NCBI RefSeq assembly: GCF_024868665.1
Contig: NC_079892.1
Location: 5,665,045-5,729,044 of the forward strand
Length of the DNA stretch: 64,000 nucleotides
DNA from: Triplophysa rosa
Lineage: Eukaryota > Chordata > Actinopteri > Cypriniformes > Nemacheilidae
Direction of reading: 5' to 3'
A program made the position numbers and the translations under genes. Of this stretch, positions 1 to 15,400 are shown piece by piece. The notes under the pieces are model-generated. The model saw only the letters and a program-made list of their open reading frames with translations. It did no database searches and was not told the DNA's origin. Numbering within the stretch: position 1 is the first letter of the stretch; each line of letters starts with the position of its first letter.

Positions 1-27
1 ATCATGTCAGACAGATGTACAGTAAAC

Positions 28-328
28 CAGTGGTTCTCAAACTGGGGGCCGTGGACCCCTGGGAGGCCCCAATATGGATCCAGGGGGGGCCACAGATTTT
101 GTGGCATTATATGAAATATAGACATTTATCATACATTTTATATAATCAAACATCAGAAAAATAAGACAACCAACCAAAAGTATTGATGCCCCAGGATTGT
201 ATAACAGAATTAGTTTTTGGTTTAATTAAAATGATAAGTTTAAGATAATTAGTTTTTATAAGGGGGGCCGCAAAGCGATGCACTCTACACAAAGGGGGCC
301 GCACAACGGAAACGTTCGAAAACCACTG
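28..328. mobile_element. hAT-like non-autonomous element (301 bp)
   Basis: Termini are CAGTGGTTCTCAAACT and ...AAAACCACTG, flanked by a perfect 8-bp duplication CAGTAAAC at 20-27 and 329-336. The ends are those of Charlie-type hAT elements. It has no coding capacity. Confidence 0.85.
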
Positions 329-463
329 CAGTAAACAACACATTTTGGTCTAACTGGCTGTGATTTTGTAGTTTCAAAAGCAACATATTGTTTTCAGCGA
401 GGAGAGAAATGTCACCTGTCGGGGTCTTAATTCACATTTAACATAACACAAGATGTTTCTCAC

Positions 464-3400
464 CTGATAAGCATATTCCTCAGGACTGTGAAGTCACAGT
501 GCTCACCGTTCTCCACTAAAACAGGAAAACACAGAGAACTTTACAACAACAACAACACTAACATTACAGTGCATAACCATAAACTAATAAAATAGCCAGA
601 ATTGCACATACATATTATAATATTTAAGTTGAACCTTTATAAAGTACTTGAACTACATTTGATTTTTAACATAAAAGCTAATACATGACTATAATCGAGG
701 GCAGTTGTGGCCTAATGGTTAGAGAGTCGGACTCATGACCAGAAGGTTGCCGGTTCGATTCCCAGGGCCGGCGGGTAACAACTGAGGTGCCCTTGAGCAA
801 GGCACCTTACCCCTACTTGCTCCCCGGGCGCTGTAGTGATAGCTGCCCACTGCTCCGGGGGTACGTGTGTTCACTACTCTCTGGATGGGTTAAATGCAGA
901 GGTCACATTTCGTTGTACCGCCTTGTACATGTGCAATGACAATAAATTGAATCTAAATCTAAAAAAAAAAAAAAAAAAATAATAATTTAAATTTGTTAAA
1001 TGCGGCAATAAATGTTGACATGAAATGAGTGTGGATACAGTTCTTAAAAAAATGCAGTAAAATAATGTCACAACAAACTAGACATTTATAAGCAAACATC
1101 AGACAGTGAGGTTGTAGACGTAACATACAATTAACCCTTTCATGCATGACCCACGATAACCTTCAAGATTAGTTTCCTGTGTTTTTATTGATGATGAGAT
1201 TGAAACTTTCCCATTGAGTGGACATCTGAAGAGGTGACAGTGTATAGAACGACGCATATATGTCCACTATGGCGGTTGATGTTCAACCATGCCATTACTA
1301 CCCATGCAAAAGCAAGAAATGGCTCTTAGGTAACCGTACTGATGTCTGTGCATGAAAGGGTAACGCAACAATACAAGTACAAACGTCAGACAAATGAAAA
1401 CCAAAGGACAGGTCAGGTGGTTGGCTCATGTAGCAATTAGAAAAAAGGACTGCAAATGGCAAAATGTTAAACGGTCTGAAACAAAAATACATAAAGCGTC
1501 ATGTTAGCAGTTCAGATTGCGGTTATGATCATAATTATGATCAAACACGTGTCATCACATGGGATTCTGGAAAAGGACTAGAGAGAGACACTGTTTTCTG
1601 ACAAAATGGTTAAAGGATGAAACTGGTTTTATTCTCCAGTAAGTCCAAACTGCTTTACCGAATGAGTTCCTTACCTATGAGGAGAACTCATGCTGATTGG
1701 CCACCTCATGTGTCAACCATCTGCTACAACCACCTACCTGTGAGAGAGCACTTGGAGGGGCGGGACTTAAGGAGCCTGTAGGAACCCTCACTCAACCTGT
1801 GATTCATGAGCTACTATGACTAAGAATGGTGTTTGAGGAAGGGTTACATGACAGTGATGATAAGCAGAGCAAAACCAGCCAAATGGAGCTGGGGAGGGAG
1901 TGGAGTCAAAGGGCAAAAGGAATTATGGGATTTGTAAGAATTTCCTAAGAATGCTCATTTTTTTCTGGGGCCGTAATGTCAAAAGATGAATCCTTACAGG
2001 ATTGGATGGTGACTTGCTTCCAATTGGTGTCCCATACAGTATATGGGGTTGTTTTTAGATTGATGTTAGGTTAAAATGGGAAAATTAGCACTCAGTTAAC
2101 CTCACAACTCACGGACAATGTCAAACTATGAAATGAAAAATGTATGTTAAAAACTATGTTGTGACCCCTGACCCAAGGCACATTTTCTCATGTTTTTATA
2201 TCGGAAGTAAGGGTTGAACATAAGTAATGGATGGCATGCATTTCTGGATGCAAGGTTTTGTTTAAATGTAACGGCAGGGCTGGGCGATACATCGCGTATT
2301 AACTATCTTCGCAATGGATTTGTTTATAATACAAATTTTTTGCGACGCTGTGAATGTTTTGGAGATTTTAATGTGGCTGTAACATTTTCTGGTCTGATTT
2401 CTTATGGGGGTCATGGTGCGAGTAGGCAAGTGACCCTCGGCTTGCAATTTCTTTGAAATTTCGAGTGAATGTTTAAAAAACCGTCAGTGATGGATTTGCA
2501 AAAACGTATTCGCAATAGGGCTGCACAATATATTTTTATATACGATTTCAAAAACTGCACAATATAATTATTGTGTTGCAAACGTCCGTTTCAAAATAAC
2601 AATGACATTGATCATTTAAAAATTACGTAAAATAAGAAAAATGATTATTAAAACCATATAAGATGCAGCTTTTAGTTTTTAAAAGCTAAAATTCGTAATT
2701 CGCAATATAATTCAAATCGATATTACAAACTCAAAGCATTACAATCTCACATTATTTTTAATTACATACGTATTTTAATGTATATTCATTATATGTTTAT
2801 ATTTTTTATTGCATCTTTCTTTAACATTGTACAGCCCTAATTCACGAAATCGTGTCACGTTAAAGTATAAAATATTGGGATATAATCCCCCAGCCCTACA
2901 TGAGGGGTCAATAAGAACCTATAAACATGTTAAATAACAGTTGCTCTATTTTCTATGGGGGCTGCGGCTTATGTTTCTCCATGACTATTTGTTTAGCACG
3001 AATTTGACAATCAGCAAAGATTCGGGGCAGCAAAAAAGTGGAAAAGTAAGAGGGAGTCTTAAACAAAGAAGAGCGTATAAATGAAAAAATGGTTTTGTTT
3101 ACCAATAATGCCCTCTGTCAGTCATGGAAAAGAGCGGACAGAAAGAATAAAAAGAGAAAAGAAAGAAAATGACACGTAAACAACCGAGGAAAAACTCACT
3201 CACTCACTCACCACAGAACAACAATTCAAAATGAATAAAGTCACAGGGAGGAGCTTTGTAAGGATAGAAAGAAATGTGGGGAGAACATCACCACAAAAAC
3301 TCAAAAAGTAATTTGTGGCCTGTGATGAAAAGGGGGGTGACAATTTTCCTCGTTCCAAAGCTGGTTCAACTACCGTTTCCAGGATACACCTTGTCCCCCT

Positions 3401-6400
3401 CCCTTTTCCAGAATCCCTCAGGTGGGGCGTTCGATTTTGGAGGGACATCGTCCAGCAGAAGGCCCATGCAGCACACTTTTGCATCGGAACACCCCTGTTG
3501 CCTTTAAAAATGGTACACTCCACACAATAAACTCAAACGGGTCAGGCTGATGCAGCACGTACCTTCTGCCACGCCCCAGGGGTACTGGCGACCTCTGACC
3601 TTCCTGCCATTCACTTCGATCACCACGTTGCTACCGACCACGGCCAGAGGCATCTTTTCCTGTTGGTACAAAACAGTTAATTACAGACGGCTTATATCGA
3701 CCACACAGAGAGAGAATGAGAACGGATGAGAACGGGGATCTGACGAAAGTTCACATTGAATTCTGAAGAGCTGGATGAAACAAATAAATGAGTTCAGTAG
3801 CAGGCTGCATATAATCAATATTGGAATCCCAAGTTGACCTAGAGTCACCGCTGACCCTGCTGGCAAAGTTACAGACCTTAAAAATCCCATTTCTTGTATT
3901 GCATTTATTGGGAAACAAGTTTAGAAGTCTGTCAATAATTCTCGTCCACTGGCCCAAGAAAGAAATACTGTGTCTTAAATGTGTATTTGAGTTATTTAGA
4001 CCAACGTTTGAGGTCATATTTTGAGTACACTAGGCACACAGATGGTCTTAAAACACCACTTTTCCATTTATGGTGTGGCTAACAATGACAAACATTACCG
4101 AGCTGACGGACGGTATCTGTACCTTTATCTTGCGGATGAGTTTACTGTCTTCATCGTCTTCTGTGTCGGGAAACTCGTAGATCTTGATTTTGTGCTCCTG
4201 GATCTCCTTCATAATCTAAAGACGACACAAGGACATCTTTAGAAGAACATCGAACAATCACTTCTAAAATAAAAAACACACATATGCGCACACACACCTG
4301 TTTCTTGAACAGCTGGCATTCCTCTGGTGTGAGAGTGTCGGCTTTGGCGATGAGAGGGATGACGTTGACTTTGTCATGTAGACGCTTCATGAACTCAATA
4401 TCCAGAGGCTTCAATCTGCAAAGAGCATCTCTGTTAAACCAACTGCATTCACTGCAGTGTATTCAATTTCAAGGGAGGTTTCCGGTACCACTTTATATCA
4501 CAGCGCAGTGCAAAAGCGCTAATATTAAACTACGCCTATATGTATTTCATCTGTCAATATTTTGTGGGCTAGTAGAACACTTGTAAAGTTCGATCTTCAA
4601 TACCAAACGACGAATAATATGATACAAATACACTATTTCCAAATTACTCACTTATGAATAATATGAATAAAACACAAAACCAAATGCAAAAACAAGATCC
4701 TTTGAAGTGACGCAACTGAAGCCAAACAACTGGGATGGCAAAAGCAGTGATGAATAAACAGAGGCGAGCAGAGAAGACCGCCAGCACAGAGCCGCTACAC
4801 AACACACAACAGTTTCTCATCGCTTCCTCCCAAAGCAGTAAAATTATGTCACTTTCATTTGAAAATCCAGACAAAGAGACTGTTCTTTACACTGAGAAGG
4901 GCTTGTGTGTGTATGTGTGTGTGGTCGGGGCCAGCTGAGGGGCTGTTTATACATTTCAGGAATGCCAAGACTTAAGATGCAACGCAAAGGTCACGGAGAT
5001 ATGGATAATGTTTCATGCCGGCTTTTCAAATAGAAAAAGTGACAGGCTGCGTGGACACACGGGGTGAAAGGGTCAACCTTTTCGAAATGTAAACGCTTTG
5101 CTTTTCTACAAAGAATTACATCATAAATACAACCATAATAAATACAAACAACCGAACTTAAATATACATTGAACAGAAAATGAAAAGGCTATACTTTGAT
5201 CCTGTGATAAATATTTCCAGAAGCAAATAAAGCACAAGCTGTTAAAATGCTTCATATTCAATGAGCAATCTACGTGGTGACAACTCCCCATAATTTCACT
5301 GCATCTCTGCTAAAAATATGCCTGTGGTTTATATGAGCAGTTTTGGGAATTTAGATGAAGGGCTTTGGATGGTGCTCATGGGCTTCTGATTGGATTTCGA
5401 GCGAGTCAACGCCTATCATACGTCAAATTAGCGGGCATTATGTAAGACTTCTGGATCTGGGTGTGGGTTGTATGCATCTCCATCTGTGCTGCTACACACT
5501 CTCTCTCCCCCTTTCACCAATGCATTTAAATCAATGCATAGTCACGCATCCTGACCTTAATTCTCCCTCGTTTCAAGAGTATTCATATATGAAATCCTAA
5601 CATGTTCCCCACGCTGACACTGCAGTGCAAAATTTGTGAATTAGGACATGTGTACACGGCGTCTATTTTGAGCTGGTTAATTCATGCCAGGTTTCTACAT
5701 TAGAGCACGCAGTACTCACCCGTGGCCAGAGGGGGCGATGAAGTACAAGCAGCAGTGCACCCGGTTGTCAGGCATTTGCCTCCTGTTAACTCGCGATTCT
5801 GCATTGAGGAAGTCTTCAAATTTACTGTCGATGTAGTTGATGACAGGCTGCCAACTGAGGAAAGAAGAAGAGATGCCAAAATGATACTTAAATCATTTGT
5901 AGAGCACATCAAAAAAGGTGGTCTCCAAAATGTCTTCTTAAAGGAACAGTTCACCCAAAATTAAAAATTCTGTCATCATTCACTCACCCTTGATTTTTTT
6001 CCAAATCTGTATAAATTTCTTTTCAGAGAAAAGAGGAATAACGCTTGTAACCAAACAGTTCTTGGCCACCTTTGACCGGCATATGGGAAAAATGACAATG
6101 GTAGGCGAACGTGCCCAAGAACTGTTTGCTCTCAAAGTGTGGATTATAAATACACTGTGAGAGTTAACTTTACCTTTTAACACTGTCGATTTTGCTGTGT
6201 ACATTCTTCAAAATATCTTCTTTTGTGTTCAACAGAACAAAGACATTTATAAAACTATTTTTCCTAAGAACCAAATAACCATATAACACTGGTCCCCATT
6301 GACTTCCATTGTATGGACACAAAACCATTTCTCAAAATATATATTTTTTGTGTTACACAGAAGAAAGCCTCATATACAGGTTTTGAACAACATGCGGGTA

Positions 6401-9400
6401 AATATAGGATAACAGAATTTTTACTTGTGGGTAAACTATGCTCGATTTTCTTACCAGTTACTGTTATCCACAGCATCCCCAAAGCCTGGTGTGTCAACAA
6501 TAGTGAGTGTGAGCTGTACACCCCCCTCCTTTATCAGCACTTTGGACTGTTCCACCTGAAAACAGGACCCACAATTTGTCACGTGTGTTACCATAAGAGC
6601 AACCTGGTCTGTTCACATCATCAAAGCAGAGTAAAGTAGACCATTACCTCCAACTACCCTTAAAGGGATAGTCCACCCAAAAATAAAAACACTGTCATGA
6701 ATTACTCATCCTCAAGTTGTTCCAAACCTGTTTACATGTCTTTGTTCTGTTGAACACAAAGAAAGATATTTGGAAAAATGGTAGCAACTGAGATTTCTGG
6801 GGCACCATTGACTACCATAGTAGAATTTGTTTTTTTTTTCTGTTAAACACAAAGAAGAAATTGGGAAGAATTTAAGAAAACAAACAGTTCTGGAGCACCT
6901 TTGACTACCCCAGAAATCTCAAATGCTAACATTCTTCCAAATATCTTTCTTTGTGTTCAACAGAACAAGGACATTTATACAGATTTGGATCTACTTGAGG
7001 GTGAGAATATGCTGACAGAATTTTCATTTTTGGGTGGGGTATTCCTTTAAACCACAAACAGTCACATCTTAGTTCTTTAAAAAAAGATAATAGATGACCC
7101 GTGAACATAAATATAGACAAAAATGTGTAAGAGACTGATATATTAGCTCAAGGTGATTAACTGGTCATTAGTCGGCTATTTTGAGATCATCACACACTTG
7201 TCATTTTTCACCTTGTCTAAATACATTTACCTTAACCTGGTGAGGGTTAATGTTTTCTCATATACGGTAGATGTTACCCTGTGTTAGTTGCATTTTATGG
7301 CGGATCAGTTTAAGACATAGCCGAGACCTCTTTGTCATCTCTGCTTTCATATGATGCAGCTTCATCATCTCCAGTTATTTCAGCTGCTTTCAGTAAAAAA
7401 GGCTTATTCTCACAGGCCTGGTTATTTTTGGCTGACCTTATTTTTTTTTTAAACTACACTCTCATTGACATATGCTAACGCTAGATGCTAACACACTCAT
7501 ACATTCACGCTAACAAAAATAACCACAACTTCTGTCGACCGTTTTTATTCTTTTCTGCACATTTTAAATAAAAAAATATGTTGGAAGGGCAACCAAAACA
7601 GAAAACATTGTGATCCTTCATAAAACGCTATGTTTATGAGGCATATCAGACCACTTCAGTTTGCACCAACATAAACAAGGAAAGACATTAAAACCTGCAA
7701 ACATAAAGCCACAAAAATGTCAAGACTGTCATTCGACCCAACCCAAACGGCCCTCGTGTGTCTGCTATGACAAACACAGTAGATTGCTTTGGAATATAAA
7801 TACTCTGGCCGTCGTCTCCTTGTCCTGCCTGAATTGACCACGGAAGACTAGACAGCCACACATCTCAACATATTTATACAACTGGCACTCTTGTCAGAAC
7901 AGAATAAAAGATGCAACTGTAACCTTCCACAAGGCAAAAGTGCCACAGAAGGTTAAATGGGGCCTCAGGATGAAAACACAGGAATTTGGGAAAGTTTGAA
8001 ATGTTGGCGAGAGCTCTCATGTGAACAGTAGTGTGAAGTACTAGATTTCTAATGGATTGAAGTATTAAAACTAAAAAAAATGTAGTGAAGTGAAAAGTAT
8101 GATAAATAATTTAGTATAACTTTTCCAAAATAAGTACAGACACTTAAAACATGTACTTCAAAAAAAAATCTTCACTACTGTCCACCTTTGGTCCATATGA
8201 ATCTGTGTCAAGATCAAATGTAATATCTTCAAGAAACTTCTACTGAATTCCAGTCAGCTTGGTTTTACTGCATCTCACTAAACCAGAAGGGATTTGTTTA
8301 GATGTTGGGTGTTAGATTCCACAGTCACTGGATTCAAGCTGAAAGACGATGCGTGGGTTGAGTTTGTTGGGTTTCTGCACAGTGTTGAGAAAAGCAAAAC
8401 CCTTAACAAAACCAAACAACCAACTTAAACGCAACCCAAAACATGATCTATGTGATCACAAACAGAACAATGAAAAATAAGTGGCGGAAAAAACGCTTCT
8501 AAACATTGTGTCTCAATCTGTCTTGAATATAAGTAGCGTTTTTGATAACATATGTTAGATTTTATTGGTGATGACATTAAAACTTCTGACAGTTTTAGAG
8601 ATCTGTCATTTCCCATTAAGTAGATCGAAGCTATAATTGCATGAGTGGAAACAGCTGCCCAGGGCGTTACCAAGATGGCCGCCGAGCTGACTGACTTGCT
8701 TTAAAAAGGACTTGTCATTATCCAAGCTTAAGCGAGGTCCAAAACCACTTGGATCTGAACTTTAAATCCATGAACTTGAGTGCAGAAAAAAACACTTTGT
8801 TTATTTGTTTGTCCATCATGGTGCTGGATGACTTAACAGGGGGCTACTCTTACATGCCAGAAAAGGCTGGGCCGTCCCCGAACACATCTCTGCTGTAGGG
8901 TGGTGGGAAAGTCATTGCCGGTGTTGGGTTTCGTGGGAAAATGCTTGACCTACCACTGAACCCTTCCAGCCTCTTGAGGAATCCAGACCCCATCATATAG
9001 ACCCCTCCCGTCATCCTCAAAAAACACTCCAATTGAGTCACTCCATCGTACCACAATGTCAGTGTCCCTCCCATTCCTGATCTTCCAGCCACAGAATCTG
9101 TTCTACTCGTGTTTATCAAATCCATATAAGGGCAAAACTTGACTGTCTCTTTCTTTTGGCGAGTCTGAGAGCGTTTGCTCTGGCCTGGGAGTCTAGACCA
9201 TGAGCGATCTGTTTGCGATTGCTTCAGCCTGATTCTCTACATTCCAGCTGCAGCCCTGAATGCAATTAGGTGGGCTCTCACAAAATCCTTGGTGTTTCGA
9301 GTCTTACGATAGCCTTACCCTTACCGTAGCCATGTAGACTACCTATGCTCCTTGAACGTGCCAAAAAAACACGCCCGCATGATGTCGTCTGACTCGAAAC

Positions 9401-12400
9401 ACCAAGGATTTGGACTTAGTCTTTACAACTGAACTCAACTTTAGATGTGTTTGTAAAGTACTATTTGGGATCACGATGGTGCTTTGCGTTGCGTTTGTCT
9501 TGCACTTTGTCTTTCGTCTTGCACTTTGACCCATCGTGTCAAAAGGTTGCTGATCCCTAGTTTAAGGTGGGGATACAAAATCAGCTTAAGACATGAGGGA
9601 GGAAACAACAACAAACCACGAACCACATGTGGTCACATTTCATTGAGAGACTTTTGACATTACAATGATGGGTGTAGAGTCAAAGGTAATTTGGAAAGAA
9701 GGGAAAACAAGACAGCCATAAAAGTAAAACCGCTGGATCGGTATCAAAGGTTAAGGGTCAGGTAAAGACAACATACCTGAACAGTCTTCTTGATCCTTTG
9801 AGATGGGCCGGGGTAGTCTTTGGAGTACAGGTCCGTCAGAAAGAGGGAGTTGATCAGCGTGGATTTTCCCAATCCGGATTCACCTATAAAAGGAAAGCGA
9901 CAAAAAATATGAAGTGGCCACGTTCAATCGCTGTCCATAGAAGAAACGGACCGAGACACCCGTGCATTTAAATGCGAGAAAGTTTGAGAATCTGTGCAGT
10001 ATCTCACATCCACACACCCACACAAAAACAAACACACAATTAGTTTGTTGTTTTAAAGCCAACCAATGGCACAAATGGGACGCTGGCCAGAACTTCGTTT
10101 GTGTTGAAAACTGACGATTCATGGACACATAGGGAAAACGTTGCGGACCGATTTTCAAGACAGAGTAAGAGTGAGCAATGAAGAACACAAGAAAGCTCTT
10201 TTCTCTCTTTTTTTCTGAAGCAATAAAATATTTCTTCCTGCATTCCCTCCAGCTAGCTCAACTCCTTCGCTTAACTGATAGGCTTGTGTCTTGTCATCTC
10301 AGATAAAGGTAGGGGGAAGGGAACACTTGGGATCATCTGGCAAAGAAGACCACCAATGTTTTACTCATCACCAATGAGAGAGTAGGTTGGAGTGAAGGCA
10401 AACAGGCCTGAATCTGCAAGACACATGGCTGAATAACACTTCTATACAAGACGGAAGACGCAATCAAAGATGAACCGTTTGTGTAACACAATAATGTGAC
10501 AAACAGTCAAAGAATAGAGAAGGATTTGACTTAACTCATCACAATTTGATTCGATCGGTTGTGACATTATTGGTTATTATTCATTGTTCAACCCTCTACT
10601 TCTGACCCAGACCACCATCTTCTGACCCTCTTGGTCTACGTTTCTTTTTTGAAAGTGGCAGTTTCCAGTGTGTCCTATAGAGCCAGTTCTCAGCTCATAG
10701 AAACACACATTTCAAAGTTCTCTGTTGTATGCCAGATATAACACACACACATCAAACACGCCCTCAGTCTACAGAGTAAATTTACTTCTCTTAGTATAGG
10801 GACTGACCTAAACAAGACAAAGTGACTGGACTGTGAAAGCTCCTGTGTGTGTGTAAACTGAAGATGGGAGCATATGTGAGACAGAAACGACCAGTGGAAG
10901 AGAGGGAAAGGCAGAAGAATTAACGACAGTTTGAGAGTTTGGTCTGTCTACACTTACACGGGCATTTTAATTGAAGCCACAACAGCAACAAACAAACACT
11001 CTAAAGAAGCATCCTCTCTTTTTGCCTCGTCTCCCGGTGCCAATATATCAGCAAGACGCAACATTCTGCTCAATTGATATTTTGTAAACTTTAAAGAGTC
11101 CAAATATACAGTGGCTTTTATGTCGTCGCTGTCCTGCTGAATCCTTCTATGTGCAAATTTGCTGTTTTTCAGGAAATGGAAAAAACACCGTACTTTTTAA
11201 ATGATTAAATAAGTTGACAAGCACTTTAGAATACTTTTTATTGGTTAGATATTAGCAAAAGCCAGAGAGAAACGTAAAGGGTGACTAATAATATTGATTA
11301 GAGATGGGCCGAATAATCGATATTGGTCGATAAAAGCAATTTTTCACACTATCAGCCATCGGACAATAGTTTAAAAACAGCCAATGATCAGTGCCGATAT
11401 ATCCTGTCAATCAAGAGAGGGCAGGAAAATGCAATAAATTTGTGCTCTGTATATTGAAAAGAAACATCACCAGTTTAATGTTCAATATTAATAGTCATTA
11501 TTGGAATTAATAACATTTAGAAAGTTAAGAAATATTAATTTAATCTTAAAGTCCCTGTGAACCGGAAGTTGCGATCGTTTTTACTTCCGTGTTCTGACAC
11601 ATTTCCGAGTGAAAAGGAATTTCAAAGAAGAAAATTATTGGGCGTGGCTTGCGGTTTTCACTGCTAATTGATTGGATGTGTAAAAACAGCTGTTGCATTG
11701 ATTTTGAAATGAAACTGGCAGCAGACTGACAGTGGAAGGGGAGGAGTTAACGGATGCTCCGGCCAAGCAGTCGAATTTATGTCATTTGAGATGGATAGTC
11801 ATTTCAGGGCGGAAGTGCATTGTTTTTATTTTTAAGATAATGAGGGTACACGAATTTTAAAAAGAAAATGAACCACATTGATAAGCTATTTACTATAAAC
11901 GCTGCAATATTTCATGAAAAAACTTATCATTTTCATTTTTATTTTCACTGGGACTTTAAGAACTGGTATCGGCAGAATGTAGGCTAAATGTAACTCTTAA
12001 CTGGCTGAGTTAGACAGTGATTAACAAAACCAGCAAGTCCCCCTAGCTGTCATTGGCTATTGAAATCTTGCTTGCAATAAATCTTTCAGAATGCACTTTA
12101 TTACATATAGAGGCATTTGTGAGTGTGGTGTTGCTCATGGGTTGTCGATCTGGGATGTGTGAGTAGGCTGGGGGGGTCAGAGTAAACTCACTACAAAAAA
12201 CTAGACTACACCACTAATGGAAACTCATCAACTCATCAAAATAAAATAAGCAATATCAACTTGTTTTTATGAGTTACGACAACTAACCACTAACTACAAT
12301 TTATAATAGTGAGCTGATGTGACTTTAAAGCCAATTTGATTATACTTTAATTCTTTTCACTGGTTAAATATTTGCAAAACCCACAAACAAACATGAAATG

Positions 12401-15400
12401 TGATCAGCTGTAATGACGTATGAAAAAATAAAAAGACTAAAAACATGAGATACGAGATTTCAGTTCAACAGCGATGATAACTAACAAACAAATAACAAAT
12501 TAAAAAACTAAATCACAAAAATAAAGAATTATGCATAATAACCAGTACATTGGTCACAATTACAATGTACAACCAAACAGCAGCAAAACTTCACCTTCAT
12601 GTAAATGCTTCCAAAAATGCACTGCAAAACCAACCACTTGTATAGGTTGTGTGTGTATACAATGCACATTAATGCTTATGCCCACACACACACACAGCAG
12701 GATGTGTTGTGAAATCCTGATGTCACTGCATTACCGGGCAAGAATGAGTAGATTAGCAGAAGCTTGTAGCTAGCCAACTTTCTCTATCTCTCCATTTCTC
12801 ACCCCTCCCCCCTCTCTCAGACCCAATTAGCCTCATCCCCTCTTCTAATTAAATATCGGTCCACATGATCTCTGAGAACGAGATGCTTCAGTCACACAGC
12901 ATGGATCCAGATCTAGTTCACAGCTGGCTGACCTTCGTCAACCTTACGGATGAATTGGCATAATTTAGCTTTGGTCTCCTTTGTGTTATTTATTCGTCTT
13001 TCCTTTAAAGCTCCTATCCAAAGACCAGTCATATGTCCTTGTCCAGCTAGGACAAACAGAGACACTATAGAGAGAAACCATTAACATTAGTGCTAATAAA
13101 CCGGTACAACTACATAGTGTGGAAAAATAGGGCGTAATTTCCACCGCACATTAAACTAGACCCAGACAGGTCACCCGGGGACCAGACATTTCAGAATAAA
13201 AGGTGTAAGCTAGCATCACTTCCTGACCCAGTTGATACGGTTTTAGCTCAAAAGGTTGAGGAAGTGGCATTCAAAAGCTAACTGTGTGTGTTCATCAGGG
13301 CCGGCCCAAGCCTTTACGGGGCCCTAAGCAGAATTTTATTTGGGGGTCCCACTGTGACCCCAATACAATCGAGTATTGTCAATGTTTGATTATTTGCACG
13401 CACACTTTAAACCTTGCACACCCAATTCTATTAGTTGTAGCTGTGTTTGGGATGTAGGAATGTCATAAAAACAAAAACACATAAACCATGCAAGGTGTAT
13501 TGTGATTGTCAAAACATTTGATAATTTCATGACTTTCAATTTTAGGTGAACTGTCCCTTTAAATTTCGAGCACATAACATACAAAACTTGTGGAATTTAT
13601 TGTTCAATGCATTTAACTATTTGCAAAGATTCTATTTTAAAAATCATTTTAATCTTCATTTTATTTTAACCACAACCTATAAAACACCCCTTTAAAGCCA
13701 CACAGCCCTTGACGATGATTTAATCCCCTTTTTATTTTTTTATTTAGTTTATTAATGGTTGATAACCATTAAATTAATTTACAATATGCACACAATTATT
13801 CTCAACCTTATCCCAAATAAAACGCTAAATTAACAGATAATTATAAATTACACGAATCACGTAAATTACATATTTTTTATCTAAATCAGCATTTTGTTGT
13901 TTGCATCAACGAATACTGTCAGATGTTCAACATTTCTATCGTTAAACACTAAACAGTTGTCAAATAGTTAATGTTTTAGTCACTGTCGTGTTGCAAAGCA
14001 CTCTTTTAACTTGAAAACTGAAGCGTCTTGCTGAACAGCTAAAGACGTGACAGTAGCTCAGTCTTCTTTAATTTGATTGGTCACTGCTCGGCTTTGTAAC
14101 CAGTAATTCCCGCCTCCTTTCATTTGATTGGCCACCTCACTTATTTTGATATTGCAATGTTGCGTTTAGTCAGTAATTTCACAAATTTTGACACACACCT
14201 CAGAAAAAATAGTGGGCACGGCCCTACGTGAGAAAATGGATGTGTGTCGTGAATATATCACAAAAAAAGTTGTAATTTCGTGTGATCTTGGGGGCCCCTA
14301 GTGGCGACGAGGCCCTAAGCAGCCGCTTAGTTCGCTTATAGGGAGGGCCGGCTCTGGTGTTCATTGAAGAGGTCAATACTGATGGTGGATGAAAGCTGTT
14401 GAAAACATCAAGTCACAAAAAGAAAAGCTATTTTGGTTTTATAGCATTTGGGTCTCAATGATCAGATTAGTCACCTAACAATAAAAACACATTCATTTAT
14501 TCACTCTCAGGTCATTCATTCGGTGAAACGCAAAAGAAGATGTGTGGTTTAGTATCTATGCAATGGAAGTCAATGTTGTTCGGCGACCAACATTCTTCAA
14601 AATATCTTCTTTTGTATTCTGCACAAGAAAAAAGGTCATACAGGTTGGGAATGACATGAGGGTGAATAAATAATGAAAGAATTTTCATTTTGGGGTAAAT
14701 TGTCCTTTAGTGAGTAGTAATGGGACCAATGCAGACATTTCCACAGTAGACAGATAAATAGACAGATGGGCAAATTATCCGGGAGATTCCAAACATTCTT
14801 AACTTTCATCTTTCTACCTCTTCCTGACATCATTCAATGGGCCAAAAAGTTCCCCTGGGGCAAAATGAGCTCAGGTATCCTGACAATCGTCCACCTACAC
14901 CCCCTTTCCACAGCCCTGCCCCCATCCTGTCCAATAACATCCATCCTCTTCTCCTCCTTTCTCTCTTTCTTTCCTTCCTGCTCTCTCTCTTTTCCACTCA
15001 TAAAAGGATGTTAAGTACCTCAGCCATACAAGTAGTTTAACCCTTTCACAAACAGAGAGGAGAAAAAGAGAGGCCCACCATCTCAACAGATAAATAGACT
15101 AAGCTACAAGTCCAGAAGACAAGCAGGAGCACAGAACCGTTTAACCTGTAACTTTCCAAAACTGTAGCTCATTTTGAAAGGTTTGAACAAAAAAATAGCA
15201 TGCATCTGTGTTTTTGGGTCGCACAGAGAGGCTTCTGTAGTGATAAGATTCATTGTGAGATGTGACTACAGGGAAGGTCATGAGTTCATCTGTGAGCAGG
15301 CTGAGATAACAATCAGCAACTCTGTGACACACACGCGCGCACACACACTGAAAAAACTCAATGTGACAGTATCAGCATGTGTAAAACACACACAATATCA

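Larger units (their letters stand above)
516..3562 (-). other. Septin intron 8
   Basis: It contains the SINE and the TIR elements listed above. No exon or RNA gene was recognised in the remainder (1400-2270, 2900-3560). Confidence 0.6.
6556..9776 (-). other. Septin intron 3
   Basis: It contains one palindromic MITE and the 21-bp inverted repeat. The rest, 7052-9282, shows no recognisable feature apart from an unsupported 91-codon frame at 8850-9125. Confidence 0.6.

Noticed and set aside
698..790. tRNA gene
   Set aside because: The A and B boxes are those of a SINE head: the tRNA body is not foldable as a full cloverleaf, and an A-tailed SINE body follows. The same unit recurs at 35.7 and 51.2 kb.
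2214..2456. 80-residue ORF
   Set aside because: It overlaps the end of a hAT-like element and has no family similarity or splice context.
8850..9125. Coding exon of 91 codons on the minus strand
   Set aside because: The frame is open and its composition is not absurd, but no splice acceptor in a compatible phase, no recognised domain and no repeat similarity support it. Septin exons 3 and 4 join in phase without it.
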